A stretch of DNA of 23,700 nt from a virus: positions 1 through 23,700 of the IMG/VR virus record IMGVR_UViG_3300011114_000454; one strand, written 5' to 3'. A program made the position numbers and the translations under genes. Positions 1 to 7,485 of the stretch are shown here, one piece after another (the first letter of the stretch is position 1; every line of letters begins with the position of its first letter). The notes under the pieces were generated by a model. It saw only the letters and a program-made list of their open reading frames with translations, did not search any database and was not told the origin of the DNA.

Positions 1-465
1 GTCGTGTACGGCCATAGCATCAGCAGTAGAGAATGATACGTTAGCCATAATGGCTCTGGCTTCCACATAGATCATAGTTGTAATGACGCACAAATAGATC
101 GTCAGGCCAGGACGCACAATGCCGCGCAGGAAGTCCAGCAGCACCAGCAAGAACCCGGTTACAGGTCCAAGCTTAACTTTGGCGCTATATTGCTTTGGTT
201 CGCTGTTAAACGACGCGGCAAAAGACGTTTCTGCGGCTACCGTTTCTCTAGCCGTGGCTTCAATCGTTGCTACCTGAGTACGCGCAGCCCATTCCTGGGC
301 CATAAGTTCGCCGTCGATCTTACGCATATTGGCTTCGTGTTCATGGTCGAGCTTCTTCATTTCAATTTCCTGCTTTACCTTCAGGAAGTCGAAGAAGCGT
401 TGAAACGCTACGCCAAGCAGACCCGTCAAACCGCCGCTAAATATTGATCCCAGAAGCCCTAGCAT
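1..465 (-). CDS. Holin-like membrane protein, partial (C-terminus beyond window)
   Basis: This open frame starts at ATG 463-465, with GGAG 7 bases upstream, and runs off the left edge without a stop, giving 155 codons here. The N-terminus (MLGLLGSIFSGGLTGLLG) is glycine-rich and hydrophobic. A charged helical stretch (about residues 25-90, rich in K, E, H, R, A) follows, and then a hydrophobic part near residues 105-140 (GPVTGFLLVLLDFLRGIV, then a second segment around LTIYLCVITTMIYV). That layout, and its place next to an XhlA-like gene and a DUF5675 gene, fits a holin-like or other lysis-associated phage membrane protein. The RGxVRPGLT motif occurs in phage proteins of this general sort as I remember them. 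The start overlaps the end of the upstream gene by 29 bases. It could instead be a virion membrane protein; the function is inferred. Confidence 0.7.
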   Translation of the reverse strand, partial: MLGLLGSIFSGGLTGLLGVAFQRFFDFLKVKQEIEMKKLDHEHEANMRKIDGELMAQEWAARTQVATIEATARETVAAETSFAASFNSEPKQYSAKVKLGPVTGFLLVLLDFLRGIVRPGLTIYLCVITTMIYVEARAIMANVSFSTADAMAVHD

Positions 466-871
466 CGACTATCTCCAATTCAAATGGCTGCTGGTTCATG
501 GCTGATTCGAGCTTTCTGACGGCTGGAGCAGACAAAAGAACTGCTTTCTGACCGTCCATAATGCCCAAGCGTTCGCCTAAAGCTATGCAGCCGTGTAATT
601 GTTTCTTGTATGGCGGGTTATCGCCCATGAAGTTTGCGCTGTGGATGCGTATACCGGCGCGATTAGGTACGTTATCTACCAAATACATTGTGCGTTTAAA
701 CGCATTTGAAAATGTCCAGCGGCAAGTATATTTGCCAGCCGGTATGCAAGATGTGTTTGAAGCATTGTCGCGTTCTGGAAGCTCGCCGGTAAACAGCGTG
801 GTATTGCCAAAGGTGATGCGCCCAAACGTGCCTTGGTCGGAACTCTCAAGGCGTTCAAGGACAGCCTTCAT
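437..871 (-). CDS. DUF5675 family protein, possible lysis-associated enzyme
   Basis: The protein has 144 residues from ATG 869-871. A TTG two codons earlier is possible, but the ATG forms an ATGA overlap with the upstream stop, typical of coupled phage genes. The sequence fits the DUF5675 pattern: an N-terminal LxR strand, ETPERD-like 'GELPERDN', SCIPAGKY near residue 40, a NRAGIRIHSANF strand near residue 70, and LHGCIALG near residue 92. The conserved His (IRIH) and Cys (HGCI) recall the HxxxxxxxxGC arrangement of L,D-transpeptidase-type enzymes, but no activity is established for DUF5675 and this link is my inference. Its place between two putative lysis membrane proteins suggests a role in cell-wall release. 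No signal peptide is visible. It ends in TAG. Confidence 0.85.
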   Translation of the reverse strand: MKAVLERLESSDQGTFGRITFGNTTLFTGELPERDNASNTSCIPAGKYTCRWTFSNAFKRTMYLVDNVPNRAGIRIHSANFMGDNPPYKKQLHGCIALGERLGIMDGQKAVLLSAPAVRKLESAMNQQPFELEIVDARASGINI

Positions 872-1056
872 TTCCAAGGTACGCCATTAACCAAAAGCCA
901 AGCCACCATTGCTATTAGCAAGCCAATGATACCGTAAACGACATTATCCAGCCGTTCATTAACAGCCTTAAATGCTTCTTTAATATCAGCATAGCGTTCA
1001 GCGCATACTTGTTCGTGGACGCTCAGGCGTGTTTCTGTAACGGCTGGATCGGTCAT
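868..1056 (-). CDS. XhlA/hemolysin-like small membrane protein, putative holin
   Basis: This is a 62-residue protein. The first 35 residues are polar and helical (ETRLSVHEQ, then KEAFKAVNERLDN), and one transmembrane segment follows at about residues 38-57 (VVYGIIGLLIAMVAWLLVNG) with a very short tail. An N-terminal 'ETRLSVHE' amphipathic region followed by one C-terminal membrane helix is the layout of XhlA-type phage proteins, which assist host lysis. The length suits the family (roughly 60-90 residues). The Shine-Dalgarno match is weak (GGAC about 10 bases before ATG), so translation may depend on ribosomes arriving from upstream. The stop TGA overlaps the next ATG. A function in membrane permeabilisation at lysis is likely from family and context, but not proven. 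Confidence 0.75.
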   Translation of the reverse strand: MTDPAVTETRLSVHEQVCAERYADIKEAFKAVNERLDNVVYGIIGLLIAMVAWLLVNGVPWK

Positions 1057-1059
1057 TTG

Positions 1060-1158
1060 TTATGTCCAGTTCAAAGTCTGCTCGTTCCAATCGTGGGCTT
1101 TCCCGTCATCAGGCATTGGGACGGGCGCTTGCCACCGGCACGTTTCTTCGTTGTTAAT
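1060..1158 (-). other. In-frame open stretch downstream of an amber stop (possible readthrough C-terminus or tiny gene)
   Basis: Directly after the TAG that ends the 1159-1422 gene, the same frame stays open for 32 codons until TAA 1060-1062. It begins INNEETCRWQAPV, continues PMPDDGKAHDW and ends NEQTLNWT. The pattern W-x-A-P-x-P-x-P-x-D-G-K, then W-N/D-E, then W resembles short modules I know from phage structural proteins (W..P.P.P.DGK.Y.WDE.T..W). The only ATG in the stretch (codon 15) would split that motif, and no ribosome binding site precedes any usable start. It may therefore be a C-terminus severed by a nonsense change, a readthrough extension, or a sequencing error. Nothing else fills the space between 1057 and 1158. 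Confidence 0.45.
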
Positions 1159-1422
1159 CTAGCTCAAGATTTCGTCGGCGCGGGCCTGGGTGATGAGGCC
1201 CTCCGTGACCATGCTCTGCACTGTCAGGGCGAGCGTGGTCTTTGGCGTACCGTCGGGATTAACGGAATTTTTTTCCAGCCAATCAACATTTTGCCAAACA
1301 ACAGCGTTTGGAGTGTCGCAAGCAAAAAACGCCATTTTTTCGTTAGGCGTCAGCTTTGATTGAAGGCAAGGATATCCAATCCTCACTTCAACGAGTTTGT
1401 CGGCTTCATAAACGAGTTCCAT
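1159..1422 (-). CDS. Hypothetical protein in tail/lysis region
   Basis: The protein has 87 residues from ATG 1420-1422, three bases after the stop of the tail-tip-like gene. I do not recognise a family. It has an N-terminal beta-like part (MELVYEADKLVEVRIGY), a middle containing VVWQNVDWLEKNSVNPDG, and a helical C-terminus (ALTVQSMVTEGLITQARADEIL). Its place after two tail genes suggests a minor tail or fibre-associated role. It stops at TAG, and the same frame continues with a protein-like 32-codon stretch to 1060, so the functional product may be 119 or 120 residues long. See the separate entry for that stretch. Confidence 0.7.
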   Translation of the reverse strand: MELVYEADKLVEVRIGYPCLQSKLTPNEKMAFFACDTPNAVVWQNVDWLEKNSVNPDGTPKTTLALTVQSMVTEGLITQARADEILS

Positions 1423-1425
1423 AAC

Positions 1426-2091
1426 TTAACCTTTCAGCCAGAAGCACGGGCCAGCCAGGAAACTCCCTGTGGCACTGGGCGGATAAAGCAATGAAGATGT
1501 GGGAGCTACAGCACTTGCGGGAGCCGCCCCGTAGGTGGTGTCTACATACATTGTTGTGGCCATTGTTGAGTTTCCGTTGATGAGCCCAGTGCTGAGTGAT
1601 CCGGTGAAATTGTCAATTTGCGGGCCAGAAAGTGTTCCAACGGCGCTCAAATAATTCCAAGGCAGCATTGCATACATGGCTGAATCTTGTTCGGCCCAAA
1701 CAGCGCCCCAATACATGCCAGCTGTTGCCGCCCAGGATGATGAAAGGGTACGCAGCGCCGCCGCGCCGGTAAGAGTGATTTCGCCAAAGTCTTTCGCCAA
1801 GGTTCCTGGGCCTCCACCGGATGCCTCATTGAAAACCATCAGACGATATTTTTTGCCGTTGTCGGATGTGCCTGAGTTGTAAACCGACGCACCAGAAAAC
1901 GTGTGATTCTCCCAGATCGCAAGCGGGAAGTAATAGACCCTGGTGGCCGTCATGTTTGTGCCGGTCGCCCCACCCATCACCCCATAGCCAATCGGACGGT
2001 AATAAGCATTGGTGATGTAGTGAGGCGGGTTCAGGTTCGCAAAGAGGCCGCTGGCCCCGGTAGGCGGATATAGGGTGCTGAAATTCGTCAT
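1426..2091 (-). CDS. Putative tail-tip / receptor-binding accessory protein
   Basis: This 221-residue protein starts at ATG 2089-2091 and overlaps the tail-fibre stop as ATGA. AGGAC lies 7 bases upstream of the start. The composition is rich in G, S, T, A, Y and W and looks like an all-beta fold. The middle (about residues 45-130) reads like a beta-sandwich domain: TATRVYYFPLAIWENHTFSG, then KKYRLMVFNE, then AATAGMYWGAVW. The two ends carry similar motifs, LYPPTGASGLFA at residues 7-18 and LYPPSATGSFLAG near residues 202-214. The C-terminus is FWLKG. Position directly after the fibre and this composition suggest a distal tail, fibre-tip or carbohydrate-contact role. I do not recognise a named family. 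Confidence 0.75.
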   Translation of the reverse strand: MTNFSTLYPPTGASGLFANLNPPHYITNAYYRPIGYGVMGGATGTNMTATRVYYFPLAIWENHTFSGASVYNSGTSDNGKKYRLMVFNEASGGGPGTLAKDFGEITLTGAAALRTLSSSWAATAGMYWGAVWAEQDSAMYAMLPWNYLSAVGTLSGPQIDNFTGSLSTGLINGNSTMATTMYVDTTYGAAPASAVAPTSSLLYPPSATGSFLAGPCFWLKG

Positions 2092-4160
2092 GGCAGTTGT
2101 CCTATTAAACGAGTTACCACTGTTCCGCTGCCGGTGCAGATGAACAGGACGATCACTTTGTCTACATCAATCACAAAATTTTCCGCAGCGCCGTCAATGG
2201 TTTGGCTATTGCGGCCAATCGTAGTGTTACCTGCGGTTTGATCTCGGCCAACCACAACCCAATCGTTTGTTGCCATCGTCGGAAGCGTGACGGTGTACGC
2301 AGCCGTTGTTGCTCTATACGCAGTACTCACAGCCGCATTTGTAGCGCCTGTGATTGTAGTCGTCGTGTAAAGCGCGGCAGGAGTAGCAGGAGTTTGCCAG
2401 GTTGGCGCACTACCAGTTGTGGCAGTCAGAACTTGGCCGGTCGTACCGTTTGCAGTTGAGGACGGAGCAGCGCCAGCGCCCCCACCATAAACAACACCAT
2501 ATTGAGTAAGCGCGGCTGACGAAGCCCAAGCCGACGCGCTGCTAAAATAGGGTATCCCGCCGCTGGTCCCGGCAACAGTCAATGCCAGCGTTCCAGAAGT
2601 CGTAATTGGCGATCCAGAAACAGAAATAAGACCGCCAGTAAAGCTCTGAGCAACACTCGTTACACTTCCGCCGCCAGCCGTTGAGGCGATGGTGATAGTG
2701 CCGCTTCCATTGGTGATGGTAATGCCAGAGCCAGCCGTAAGAGTAGCTTTAGCTAGCGTATTGCCAGTGCTTTTGCCAATAAGAAGCTGACCATCAGTAT
2801 AAGAAGTTTGACCCGTACCCCCATTGGCTACAGCAAGAGTTCCAGCCAACGTAATGGTGCCGCTAGAAGTTACAGGTCCACCGGAAGTAGTTAATCCGGT
2901 CGTGCCACCAGACACATCAATACTAGTTACGGTTCCGCTAGAAGTATCAGTAGCCCAAGATGGCAAACCGCCGGATACTTTTAAAATCTGGCCTGAAGTT
3001 CCAATACCAAGCTTTGAAAGCGTATTTGATGCACTTGCATAAAGAAGATCGCCCGTAGTCCAAGTGCTTTGCGCTGTGCCGCCATTAGTAGCCGCAAGCG
3101 TCCCAGTGACACCGGTCGATAGCGGCAAACTGGTACAATTTGTCAAAGTACCGCTAGACGGAGTACCAAGAGCGCCGCCTGGTGCAATGTAATCTGTACC
3201 GGCAGTAGCAGCACTAAACGCACTAGTGCCGTTGCCTTTAACAAGGCCGGTAAGCGTAGTTACGCCAGTACCGCCATTTCCGACCACCAAAGTACCAGCA
3301 AGCGTAATTGTTCCGCTTGTGGTAACGGGGCCACCAGAGCTAGTTAGACCAGTAGTGCCGCCGGAAACATCAACACTTGTAACCGTCCCAAGGCTAGGTT
3401 CTGCCGCCCATTCAACGTCAGTTGCACCAGAATTAACGCGCAGGAATTTAAGCGCGTTGGTGGAGTATGACGGCAAAATGGCAGACCTGGCTCCAGCCGC
3501 CGTTGTTGCGCCAGTGCCGCCTTCGCTGACTTGCACCTGATCGCCAGTAAGACTAAAAGCCCCAGAAGCGGAAAGCGTAGTAAACGCGCCGCTTGATGCA
3601 GTTGTGGCCCCAATGCTGGTGCTATTAATTGTTCCGCCAGTAATTGTTACTGACGATGACGTAACAGCGCCGTTTACACCACCTGTCGCCGTAATAAGTC
3701 CTGTTACTCCAAGCGTTCCGGCAATCGTGGTGTTGCCGGATGCCGCCGTAACTACAAACTTATCTGTATTAACTTCAAAGTTTCCAAGTACGTCAAACGT
3801 ACCCTGGAAGTCTACGTTGCCTTCTACAGTAAGATCGACGCCAGCAGGAATTAAAACGCCCGTATCCGAGAATTGGACAACTTCTGTACCAAGAACAGTT
3901 GCCCAAAATTCACCAGCGCCAGACCTATAAAAACCGCTGCTGGTTTCATCAAGCCAACCAATGCCAGGGACACCAGCCGTACCGGCATAAAAACGCAAAG
4001 GCGCAAGCATACCGCCTTCGCCTGTACGCGATAGCGAATCCGTAATCTCATTGCCAATATCATCGAGCGTTGTATTAGCCCATTCAGCTTCGATAACGGT
4101 ATTTGGCTCAACTGGATTGCCAACGGGAAGCGTATAAGTCCCTGATCCATTGCGCGGCAT
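2088..4160 (-). CDS. Tail fibre protein with Gly/Thr/Ser-rich repeats
   Basis: A 690-residue protein with a good ribosome binding site (TAGGAGTAATAATTA before ATG). The N-terminus MPRNGSGTYTLPVGNPVEP, followed by EAEWANTTLDDI and then SLSRTGEGGM, is the virion-attachment start found in many phage tail fibres. The middle is built of low-complexity beta repeats: TSVDVSGGTTGL, SGTITLAGTL and NGGTG occur in at least two near-identical modules (3261-3389 and 2811-2937 on the DNA) plus a degenerate third (GSVTSVAQSFTGG). The last 95 residues (from about TTTTITGATNAAV) lose the repeat pattern and probably form the trimeric tip that contacts the host receptor. No intramolecular chaperone domain is apparent. 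The gene overlaps the downstream tail-tip gene by 4 bases. Confidence 0.92.
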   Translation of the reverse strand: MPRNGSGTYTLPVGNPVEPNTVIEAEWANTTLDDIGNEITDSLSRTGEGGMLAPLRFYAGTAGVPGIGWLDETSSGFYRSGAGEFWATVLGTEVVQFSDTGVLIPAGVDLTVEGNVDFQGTFDVLGNFEVNTDKFVVTAASGNTTIAGTLGVTGLITATGGVNGAVTSSSVTITGGTINSTSIGATTASSGAFTTLSASGAFSLTGDQVQVSEGGTGATTAAGARSAILPSYSTNALKFLRVNSGATDVEWAAEPSLGTVTSVDVSGGTTGLTSSGGPVTTSGTITLAGTLVVGNGGTGVTTLTGLVKGNGTSAFSAATAGTDYIAPGGALGTPSSGTLTNCTSLPLSTGVTGTLAATNGGTAQSTWTTGDLLYASASNTLSKLGIGTSGQILKVSGGLPSWATDTSSGTVTSIDVSGGTTGLTTSGGPVTSSGTITLAGTLAVANGGTGQTSYTDGQLLIGKSTGNTLAKATLTAGSGITITNGSGTITIASTAGGGSVTSVAQSFTGGLISVSGSPITTSGTLALTVAGTSGGIPYFSSASAWASSAALTQYGVVYGGGAGAAPSSTANGTTGQVLTATTGSAPTWQTPATPAALYTTTTITGATNAAVSTAYRATTAAYTVTLPTMATNDWVVVGRDQTAGNTTIGRNSQTIDGAAENFVIDVDKVIVLFICTGSGTVVTRLIGQLP
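2811..2937 (-). repeat. Tail-fibre repeat module, copy 2
   Basis: This segment encodes TSIDVSGGTTGLTTSGGPVT, then SSGTITLAGTLAVANGGTG. It is nearly the same in protein as the module at 3261-3389 (TSVDVSGGTTGLTSSGGPVT). At DNA level the copies share long runs but differ at many third codon positions, so the duplication is not recent or the copies are under selection at protein level. Confidence 0.85.
3261..3389 (-). repeat. Tail-fibre repeat module, copy 1
   Basis: This segment encodes GTVTSVDVSGGTTGL, SSGGPVTTSGTITL and AGTLVVGNGGTG, the first full copy of the shaft repeat. Shorter NGGT(G/A) units lie between and around the copies (SEGGTGATT upstream, ATNGGTAQST downstream). Such repeats typically build the fibre shaft and are sites of length change by recombination. 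Confidence 0.85.
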
Positions 4161-4172
4161 TAATTATTACTC

Positions 4173-5888
4173 CTATTTAGAATATTTATATCCAAGAAAG
4201 CCGCCGCCTACTCCTGCATACGGAGCGATATTTTGCCGCAAAGCATCTTGTAAAGCCTTTTGATAACCATATCCGCCTAATAGAAATCTTTGACCAGGCG
4301 CACTAGTGGCCGCAGCCAATCCCGCACCAATGCCAAAATCAGCACCCAAAATACTTGGAGTCATTAACATACCAGGAAACAATAATTTTTCAGCCGTCCC
4401 AGGTCCGACATTTGGCAATTCACTACCTAATACTTTAGCTGCCGAAACAACATCGGGCTGGTTACGCGCAGCGCCTCTTGCAAAAGCAGATTTACCGGGA
4501 GTTATATCGGTTGATCTAATTGCTGAAAGCATCCTGTCGGGCGTAATTATCCCTTCACGCTGAACTACAGGAGATTGAGCAGCTTTTTGAAGCTGTTTAA
4601 AGTTTGCATAAGCCGCGTTGATTGGCTTTGCCATGCTTGCGACTTCAGGCGGCAAACCCCTGACACGCAAATCAGTTAAAGAGTCCCTTACGCCGCTTAA
4701 AGATTCAGCTAAATTAGCCTCACCTCTATTCCAGGCTTCGGTAATTCTCTTATTTAGAGAATCAATAGAAACTTTAATTGCTTCAGGAGAAACGCCTTCG
4801 CGCCCTTTTCTAATTTGTCCAGTAATAGGATCACGGAACGGGCGCGTTCCTTCTCTGAGCAAATCATCAGCTTGAGTAACAGCAGCATTAAATTCTTCAG
4901 AAACTCTTGGATAATATTTTTTAACGTCTTTTGTGGTAGAAAGAATTTCTTGTTTATAAGCATCATCAACAGGAATTACGCGCCCTTTGTATAAGGCTTT
5001 GTAAGCATCATCAAATTTATCAGTTAATTCCTGTAATCCTTCTGAACCAATACTTGTTACAGGCTTATCAGTTTCCCAACGCAATACGCCTCCAGCTTCA
5101 TCAAGAACAGGAGATGGAGGGGTTGCTTTAGCAAACCAGTTCTTGTTTACGTTTTCGAGCGCGGCGCGCTCTTGTCCAGAAACAAACGATTTTGTTATTG
5201 GAAGTGCTTTGGCTCTTTCTACCGCACCCCGCAGCAATCTGTTTGCTGTTGCTTTCCATACAGGAACATTTACCCCTTGCTCCATAAGCTGCTTTGCTTC
5301 TTCAGTCGGGGTTATAACACCACCAGCAACTTCACCCAAAGCCCTAGTCAACCCATATCCAGCCGCACCACCAGCGCCGCCAAACATTGCAGCTTGTCCA
5401 CGATCTTCAGGCGAATAAGCAGCAGACAAACCAGCACCAAGCGCCGTTTCTCCAGCTAAAGGCGCAAGAATTGGAGCCGCCTTTGCCAACTTCATAGCGG
5501 CAGGAAGCATCCGAGCGCCTTTTACGGCCAAACCGCCAGGTGCGGCAAATGAAGCAACATCAGCAGCAAGAGAACCAAGATTTTCAGCCCTGATACCTTC
5601 GCCCTTTACGCCTTCAAGAAAAGCCTTGTTTACGGCAACATCACGCCGCTGTTCTGGCGTAAGATCGGAAACCAGTCCTTTTAGGCCATAGCCAATGTTT
5701 TCAACATTAGCCAATGCACCCTGTCCAAAACGCTCAATGGAGCTACCCTGACGCATTTTTTCAACGTCCTGAGTAACGCTTTCTTTTTGCTTCTTATGTT
5801 CAATGTTGGCCCACGCCCAAGCAGTGCGCTCATCTGGCGCATCTACTTCATACGTCGATCCTTCAACATCTACATCAAATGTAGGCAT
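4173..5888 (-). CDS. Putative internal virion / DNA-ejection protein (Gly/Ala-rich)
   Basis: A 571-residue protein with AGGAAG before ATG 5886-5888, two bases after the upstream stop. The first 30 residues (DVDVEGSTYEVDAPDERTAWAWA) look like a short conserved N-terminal domain with a helix. Residues about 105-190 are long Ala/Gly-rich hydrophobic helices (SLAADVASFAAPGGLAV, LAPLAGETALGAGLSAAY, FGGAGGAAGYGL). The middle (about 260-440) is charged and helical, and the last 80 residues are again Gly-rich and hydrophobic (ADFGIGAGLAAA, GVGGGFLGYKY). Two glycine-rich membrane-active ends around a helical core are typical of podovirus proteins ejected with DNA to form a channel across the envelope. 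A family assignment needs a profile search. It ends in TAG, just before the fibre gene's ribosome binding site. Confidence 0.75.
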   Translation of the reverse strand: MPTFDVDVEGSTYEVDAPDERTAWAWANIEHKKQKESVTQDVEKMRQGSSIERFGQGALANVENIGYGLKGLVSDLTPEQRRDVAVNKAFLEGVKGEGIRAENLGSLAADVASFAAPGGLAVKGARMLPAAMKLAKAAPILAPLAGETALGAGLSAAYSPEDRGQAAMFGGAGGAAGYGLTRALGEVAGGVITPTEEAKQLMEQGVNVPVWKATANRLLRGAVERAKALPITKSFVSGQERAALENVNKNWFAKATPPSPVLDEAGGVLRWETDKPVTSIGSEGLQELTDKFDDAYKALYKGRVIPVDDAYKQEILSTTKDVKKYYPRVSEEFNAAVTQADDLLREGTRPFRDPITGQIRKGREGVSPEAIKVSIDSLNKRITEAWNRGEANLAESLSGVRDSLTDLRVRGLPPEVASMAKPINAAYANFKQLQKAAQSPVVQREGIITPDRMLSAIRSTDITPGKSAFARGAARNQPDVVSAAKVLGSELPNVGPGTAEKLLFPGMLMTPSILGADFGIGAGLAAATSAPGQRFLLGGYGYQKALQDALRQNIAPYAGVGGGFLGYKYSK

Positions 5889-5890
5889 GT

Positions 5891-7006
5891 TTACTTCCTA
5901 CGCACAGCGCCAGCAGGAGGAGCGCCGTAATCCATATTTTGTGTCGGCGTTACCGAAGCATTTATGTTTTCATATTTATTTTTAAGATATTCATCAAGAG
6001 TTAGTCCTTCTTCATTAGGTCTTAAAACACTTTTGTTCTTAACTGACCATCTTTGCGCTTCGTTGAACGCATCAATACCTCTATCAGCAGCTTGTTTTAA
6101 TACCTTCAATAGTTCTTTATTAACTTCTTTTAAGTTTTGTCCATTGTAAGTAGTCGAAATTGCAGTAATAAGTTCTCGATCTGTGTCGTTCCCGCCAATG
6201 TCAGACAATTTTGCAATACCAAATTGTTTAGAAATTGCATCTGCTAATTGATCGGCAGCAGTTAACTTATCTGCTTTTGATATGCCAAGACCTGAAGCTA
6301 TGCTTGCAGTCTTAGCAATTAATGGCCCAAAATATCCTTGTGGAGCATCTTGCAATGCTCTTTCCATAGTAGGAATTAAAGAAATAGTTTGTCTGGCGGA
6401 ATCAGCCTTTTCCCCATATTGCATCACTCTCCTGGCGCTTTGCTGCCTCTCGCCTGGTGTTAGTCGTTCAGGGCTATACATCATTTCAAGACGCTTATCT
6501 GCTGCTTCAGCTTTTGCAGCTTCAGATTCAGCCCTGAATAATTCTTTTCCAGTTTCAGCAAGAATATTGGCCTGTTCTTTTTTGCCAGCATAAGGATCGC
6601 TGATATACTTCCCGCCGTAAGCCATGCCAGGACCGATTTGTTCAGGTTCTTGAGCAGCCATAGCGCGGCGCAGATAACTTTGCTGCAATCCTTGATACTG
6701 AGGACCAGCAATTCCAGCAGCTAACGCATTAAGCATTGACTGTTGACCTTGCGCTTGGCGATTGCGAGCGTATTCCTGCAAAGACGCCATATCCGGCTGT
6801 TCTTGCGTCAGAGCCAAAGCGCGTTGCAAATAAGACAAACCAGACGGCAATGCACTACGGCTTACAACAGGCGCGTTCTGTTGCGGCATAGGGGTATTTT
6901 GTGCAGCAGTAGGAACGGTCTGATTAGTGGGATTACGAGCAAGATACTTTTGAATTTCATCAAGTAAACTGCTTTCATTTCCCATAGGAAAATTAATCAT
7001 CGCCAT
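5891..7006 (-). CDS. Putative internal virion / DNA-ejection protein
   Basis: A 371-residue protein starting MAMINFPMGN, with GGGGA before the ATG. The N-terminal 90 residues are Pro/Gln/Asn-rich and probably disordered. Residues about 90-200 are helical with many Ala, Gln and Glu (AGKKEQANILAETGKEL, ESEAAKAEAADKRLEMM). Residues about 215-300 (YFGPLIAKTASIASGLGI, LADAISKQFGIAKL, GGNDTDRELITAISTT) resemble a helical domain seen in phage ejection or internal proteins in which a GG-x-(S/N)D-x-(D/E)R-E turn follows helices. It lies between other putative ejection proteins, fitting a pre-ejectosome component. No catalytic motif (for example a lytic transglycosylase) is seen. Confidence 0.72.
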   Translation of the reverse strand: MAMINFPMGNESSLLDEIQKYLARNPTNQTVPTAAQNTPMPQQNAPVVSRSALPSGLSYLQRALALTQEQPDMASLQEYARNRQAQGQQSMLNALAAGIAGPQYQGLQQSYLRRAMAAQEPEQIGPGMAYGGKYISDPYAGKKEQANILAETGKELFRAESEAAKAEAADKRLEMMYSPERLTPGERQQSARRVMQYGEKADSARQTISLIPTMERALQDAPQGYFGPLIAKTASIASGLGISKADKLTAADQLADAISKQFGIAKLSDIGGNDTDRELITAISTTYNGQNLKEVNKELLKVLKQAADRGIDAFNEAQRWSVKNKSVLRPNEEGLTLDEYLKNKYENINASVTPTQNMDYGAPPAGAVRRK

Positions 7007-7017
7007 AACAAAATCCC

Positions 7018-7467
7018 CTAAATCTGACCGCCGCCAGACATGCCAAGAGCAGCCTTTTCTTCTTCAGTCAAAGGCATACCCATCTGCATTTTATAACGCG
7101 CCCGCATGCTTGGAGTGCCTCCAGAAACATTGTCTTGAGTACCGCCAAGACTAGATTGAGCTTTTTTCAAAATATCGCTTTTGCGTCCATAAATGTCTTG
7201 CGCGGCTGCCCCGGCTTTTTCAAAGCCTTTTCTAGCCATATACGCCTGTCCCAGTTTTGACAGATGTTCAGCCCATGACGGAGCAACAGCAATATCTCCA
7301 TACATTTGAGTCTTGCTAGGTTCCATAGAAGATTGACGCAGTTGTTCAATCATCGCCTGTTTCCGCATCAACTGTTCTTCCTGCGGACTAAGCGCACCTA
7401 AATCTAGAAGCGTATTAAACTGAGATTGGTCAAAACCCATACCAGGATAAAAGAAACCATTTGCCAT
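7018..7467 (-). CDS. Hypothetical virion-region protein
   Basis: This 149-residue protein has GGAGAAG placed well before ATG 7465-7467. It is mainly helical: LLDLGALSPQEEQLMRKQAM near residues 20-40, then WAEHLSKLGQAYMARKGFE near 65-85, then a glycine-rich tail with MPLTEEEKAALGMSGGG. I recognise no family. Small Gln/Met-rich helical proteins are common among podovirus ejection modules, and its place between two larger ones suggests a minor internal virion protein or assembly factor. It stops at TAG, and the frame closes seven codons further on. Confidence 0.7.
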   Translation of the reverse strand: MANGFFYPGMGFDQSQFNTLLDLGALSPQEEQLMRKQAMIEQLRQSSMEPSKTQMYGDIAVAPSWAEHLSKLGQAYMARKGFEKAGAAAQDIYGRKSDILKKAQSSLGGTQDNVSGGTPSMRARYKMQMGMPLTEEEKAALGMSGGGQI

Positions 7468-7485
7468 GTTACTTCTCCAGAATCA

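Noticed and set aside
190-447. An 85-codon plus-strand frame at the left edge.
   Set aside because: It lies opposite the holin-like gene that has a proper start and binding site in the operon direction.
2202-3930. Several plus-strand frames of 70-110 codons within the tail-fibre gene, and the fibre repeats as a possible CRISPR array.
   Set aside because: The repeats are long, imperfect, in frame and part of a fibre shaft; there are no short identical repeats with unique spacers. The opposite-strand frames mirror the repeat composition.
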